From CAZDHT01 sp964505325 (lineage in GTDB: Bacteria; Planctomycetota; PUPC01): a stretch of DNA of 7,783 nucleotides. Each line of letters begins with the position of its first letter. The stretch's first letter is position 1. Position numbers and translations under genes: made by a program. The notes under the pieces were generated by a model. The model was not told where the DNA came from and did not search any database. It worked only from the letters and a program-made list of their open reading frames with translations. Where the stretch lies: the NCBI GenBank assembly GCA_964505325.1, contig CAZDHT010000254.1:1-7783 (forward strand), read 5' to 3'. Below are positions 6,131 to 7,783 of this stretch, in pieces.

Positions 6131-7783
6131 ATGCGTCTGAAACCGGCACTCATTATGTTGGGCGTGTTCATCGTCGTCATCGGGGGCCTGGCTCTGTTCG
6201 TCTCGATGTACGAAGCGCCCACCACGGACGAACTGGCCACGCTCAAAGACCGGCCGCTGTTCCCCGACCTGACGCCCGCCGGGGTCCGGAAGGTCGAGAT
6301 CATCAGTCCGAAGATCGGCGAGAAACCGATGAGCATCGAGCGCACCGGCGGGAGAAAGTGGCAGATGACCAGCCCGGTGACCGCGCTCGCATCCGAGCGG
6401 AAAGTCGACAAGGTCCTCCAAGCCTTCGTCGGCATGAAGGCCGCACGCGGGCACCGGACCAGGAGCTTTGTCGACTATGACCTGGACAAGCCGAAGTTCC
6501 GCGTCACGTTGACCTCCCGCACCGGCGAGGTCACCACCGTCGCGTTCGGCGTCGACGTCGAGCTCGCCCGCGCCGGCACCGAGGCGTACATGGACACATA
6601 TACCCTCGACGAACGGGGCGGCGCCCGGGAGACCGTCACGCACCGGTATGTCCGCGTCGGCGACAAGAACCAGGTGCTGGTCGTCAAGGACGACGTCTGT
6701 CCGCTGATCGACGTGACGGCCGCTTCGTTCCGGGAGCCGCTGCTCCTTTACGCCGAGACCGAGGGCGACATTACCCCCCTCATTCTGTCCGACTTGGCGG
6801 CCGCGACGATCACCGTGCGTGGGAAGGACGGCAAGACGCGGACCATCGCGCTGGCCGGCAAGGAGGGCGCCAACTGGCGCATCAAGAAACCCGTGGAGGG
6901 GCGGGCCGACAGCACCAAGGTCCGCGATGCCCTGAAGCGAACGCTCGAGCTCGAGGCGAAAGACGTTGACGCGTTCGTTGAAGAGGATCCCAAGGACCTG
7001 GCGAAGTACGGGCTGGACAAGCCGTCGCTGGCCGTCGAGTTGGGAGTTGCCAAGGAGCGCGGCAGCGACGAACTTGTCACGCACAGCATTCGCTTCGGCG
7101 CGAGCCCCAAGGGCAAGTCGGACGTTATCTACGCCCAGAGCGGCGCGCGGAAATCTGTGCTGCTGGTCAGCAGCTCCGGCCGGGACGCGCTGAGCGGGAC
7201 CGTGGAGTCGTTTCGCGACAAGCGGGTGATTGTGTCCGGCATCCGCCACGTACAATCGGCCACGTTCGCATACGCAAAGGGTCGCCCGAAGCTCGCGGTG
7301 GGACGCCGCGCCAAGGACCCCGAGAACTGGAGCATCATCGAGCCGGTCAGCGGGCGGGCGCGATCGTCCGCCATCGCCAGCCTGATCTCAACCCTCACCA
7401 CCTTGAAGGTCGAGCCCGGCGGCTTCGTGAGCGAAGACCCCGGCAACCTGGCCAAGTACGGGCTCGACAAGCCGAGGATCGTGGCCACCTTCTCGCTCAA
7501 AGGCAAGAAGGCACCCATGGCGAAGGTCCTCATCGGCCGCTCGCCGAAGGACAAGCCGGAGCTGGTCTACGCCAAGAACGCCGCCGAGCCGTCCATCGTG
7601 CTGGTGTTGAAGAGCGTCATCGACGACCTGTCTCCCGAGGTCAAGTCCTTGAGGAGCGACAAGCTGCTCGAAGGCTACGACCAGTGGAGCGCGTACGAGC
7701 TTGAGATCGTGCGCGGCAAGAAGAAAGTGAAGCTTGAGAAGAAGGAGCGGCTTTCGTGGGACTTCATCGAGCCCAAGGCCAAG
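6131..7783 (+). CDS. membrane-anchored DUF4340-like repeat protein (3' end outside window)
   Basis: The frame stays open to the window edge, giving 551 residues so far. A single hydrophobic segment near residues 5-26 (LIMLGVFIVVIGGLALFV) after MRLKP looks like an uncleaved N-terminal anchor; the rest is hydrophilic and should lie outside the cytoplasmic membrane. The body is a series of similar units of DUF4340 style. Each has W-x-I-x-x-P-V (W77, W249, W400, and the start of another at W543), a helical stretch, then a Y-x-LDKP motif (Y116, Y293, Y443), and then a strand-rich part ending in FRDK-like text (F200 FREP, F361 FRDKRV, L507 LRSDK). DUF4340 proteins are commonly encoded next to GldG-like ABC auxiliary proteins. 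The function is not established, but a structural extracytoplasmic role in the complex is a reasonable inference. The gene begins 13 bases after the GldG-like stop with its own ribosome site. Charged Lys-rich patches increase near the window end. The true length is unknown. Confidence 0.85.
   Translation, partial: MRLKPALIMLGVFIVVIGGLALFVSMYEAPTTDELATLKDRPLFPDLTPAGVRKVEIISPKIGEKPMSIERTGGRKWQMTSPVTALASERKVDKVLQAFVGMKAARGHRTRSFVDYDLDKPKFRVTLTSRTGEVTTVAFGVDVELARAGTEAYMDTYTLDERGGARETVTHRYVRVGDKNQVLVVKDDVCPLIDVTAASFREPLLLYAETEGDITPLILSDLAAATITVRGKDGKTRTIALAGKEGANWRIKKPVEGRADSTKVRDALKRTLELEAKDVDAFVEEDPKDLAKYGLDKPSLAVELGVAKERGSDELVTHSIRFGASPKGKSDVIYAQSGARKSVLLVSSSGRDALSGTVESFRDKRVIVSGIRHVQSATFAYAKGRPKLAVGRRAKDPENWSIIEPVSGRARSSAIASLISTLTTLKVEPGGFVSEDPGNLAKYGLDKPRIVATFSLKGKKAPMAKVLIGRSPKDKPELVYAKNAAEPSIVLVLKSVIDDLSPEVKSLRSDKLLEGYDQWSAYELEIVRGKKKVKLEKKERLSWDFIEPKAK
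6986..7024 (+). repeat. first copy of the DP-x-x-LAKYGLDKP coding repeat
   Basis: This stretch of 13 codons encodes DPKDLAKYGLDKP. It recurs as DPGNLAKYGLDKP at 7436-7474, exactly 450 bases (150 codons) downstream. The last 21 bases of the two copies differ at one position only. It is an internal repeat of the DUF4340-like gene. Confidence 0.85.
7436..7474 (+). repeat. second copy of the DP-x-x-LAKYGLDKP coding repeat
   Basis: This encodes DPGNLAKYGLDKP and is in frame with the copy at 6986-7024. The near identity at DNA level is higher than that of the flanking parts of the two units, which points to strong constraint on this motif or to recent local duplication or conversion. A more distant version, YDLDKP, occurs in the first unit at residue 116. 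Confidence 0.85.

Noticed and set aside
2725..6435. A 1236-codon open frame on the - strand lying opposite four + strand genes.
   Set aside because: It runs antisense to well-supported genes with clear family motifs, is very rich in His, Arg, Gln and Asp, and has no recognisable domain. This is the expected by-product of strong G/C bias at third codon positions.
6101..7255. A 384-codon - strand open frame opposite the DUF4340-like gene.
   Set aside because: The + strand frame shows a membrane anchor and repeated motifs, while the antisense text has no family features and is explained by base composition.

Overview
The DNA is strongly G+C-rich, with third codon positions dominated by G and C, and every credible gene reads on the + strand. 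The gene set is a sulfatase-fold hydrolase beside an ABC-2 exporter with GldG-like and DUF4340-like subunits. This combination fits an environmental Planctomycetota-type bacterium or a relative in the PVC/FCB groups. That assignment is an inference from gene content and style; no rRNA or other marker gene is present.

Layout: (1) bases 1-54 are the last codons of an upstream gene. (2) A short gap with a good sigma70-like promoter leads into a 468-residue cytoplasmic sulfatase-superfamily protein (158-1564), whose catalytic Cys/Ser position is occupied by Thr. (3) A gap of about 150 bases holds a perfect TTGACA -35 box. It precedes a run of closely packed genes: an unrecognised six-helix membrane protein (1715-2515), an ABC ATPase of the GldA/NosF/CcmA type (2537-3268), an ABC-2 permease of the GldF type (3268-4011), a 700-residue GldG-like subunit with five N-terminal membrane helices (4015-6117), and a membrane-anchored protein built from repeated DUF4340-like units (6131 to the window edge, incomplete).

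The last four genes are separated by -1, 3 and 13 bases, and strong Shine-Dalgarno sites mark their starts, two of which are TTG. They read as one operon. The ATPase and permease should form the membrane motor. The GldG-like and DUF4340-like proteins carry large domains predicted to lie outside the cytoplasmic membrane and probably form the extracytoplasmic part of the complex. The related Bacteroidota proteins GldA/F/G serve gliding and surface protein traffic; the substrate here cannot be read from the sequence. The membrane protein at 1715 sits 21 bases ahead of the ATPase and may be an additional subunit. The sulfatase-like gene has its own promoter and is probably a separate unit.

I saw no rRNA, tRNA, CRISPR array, insertion sequence or convincing rho-independent terminator. 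The points most worth a second look are the Thr-type active site of the sulfatase-like protein, the unusual membrane-rich N terminus of the GldG-like subunit, the repeat structure of the DUF4340-like protein, and the unknown membrane protein leading the operon.
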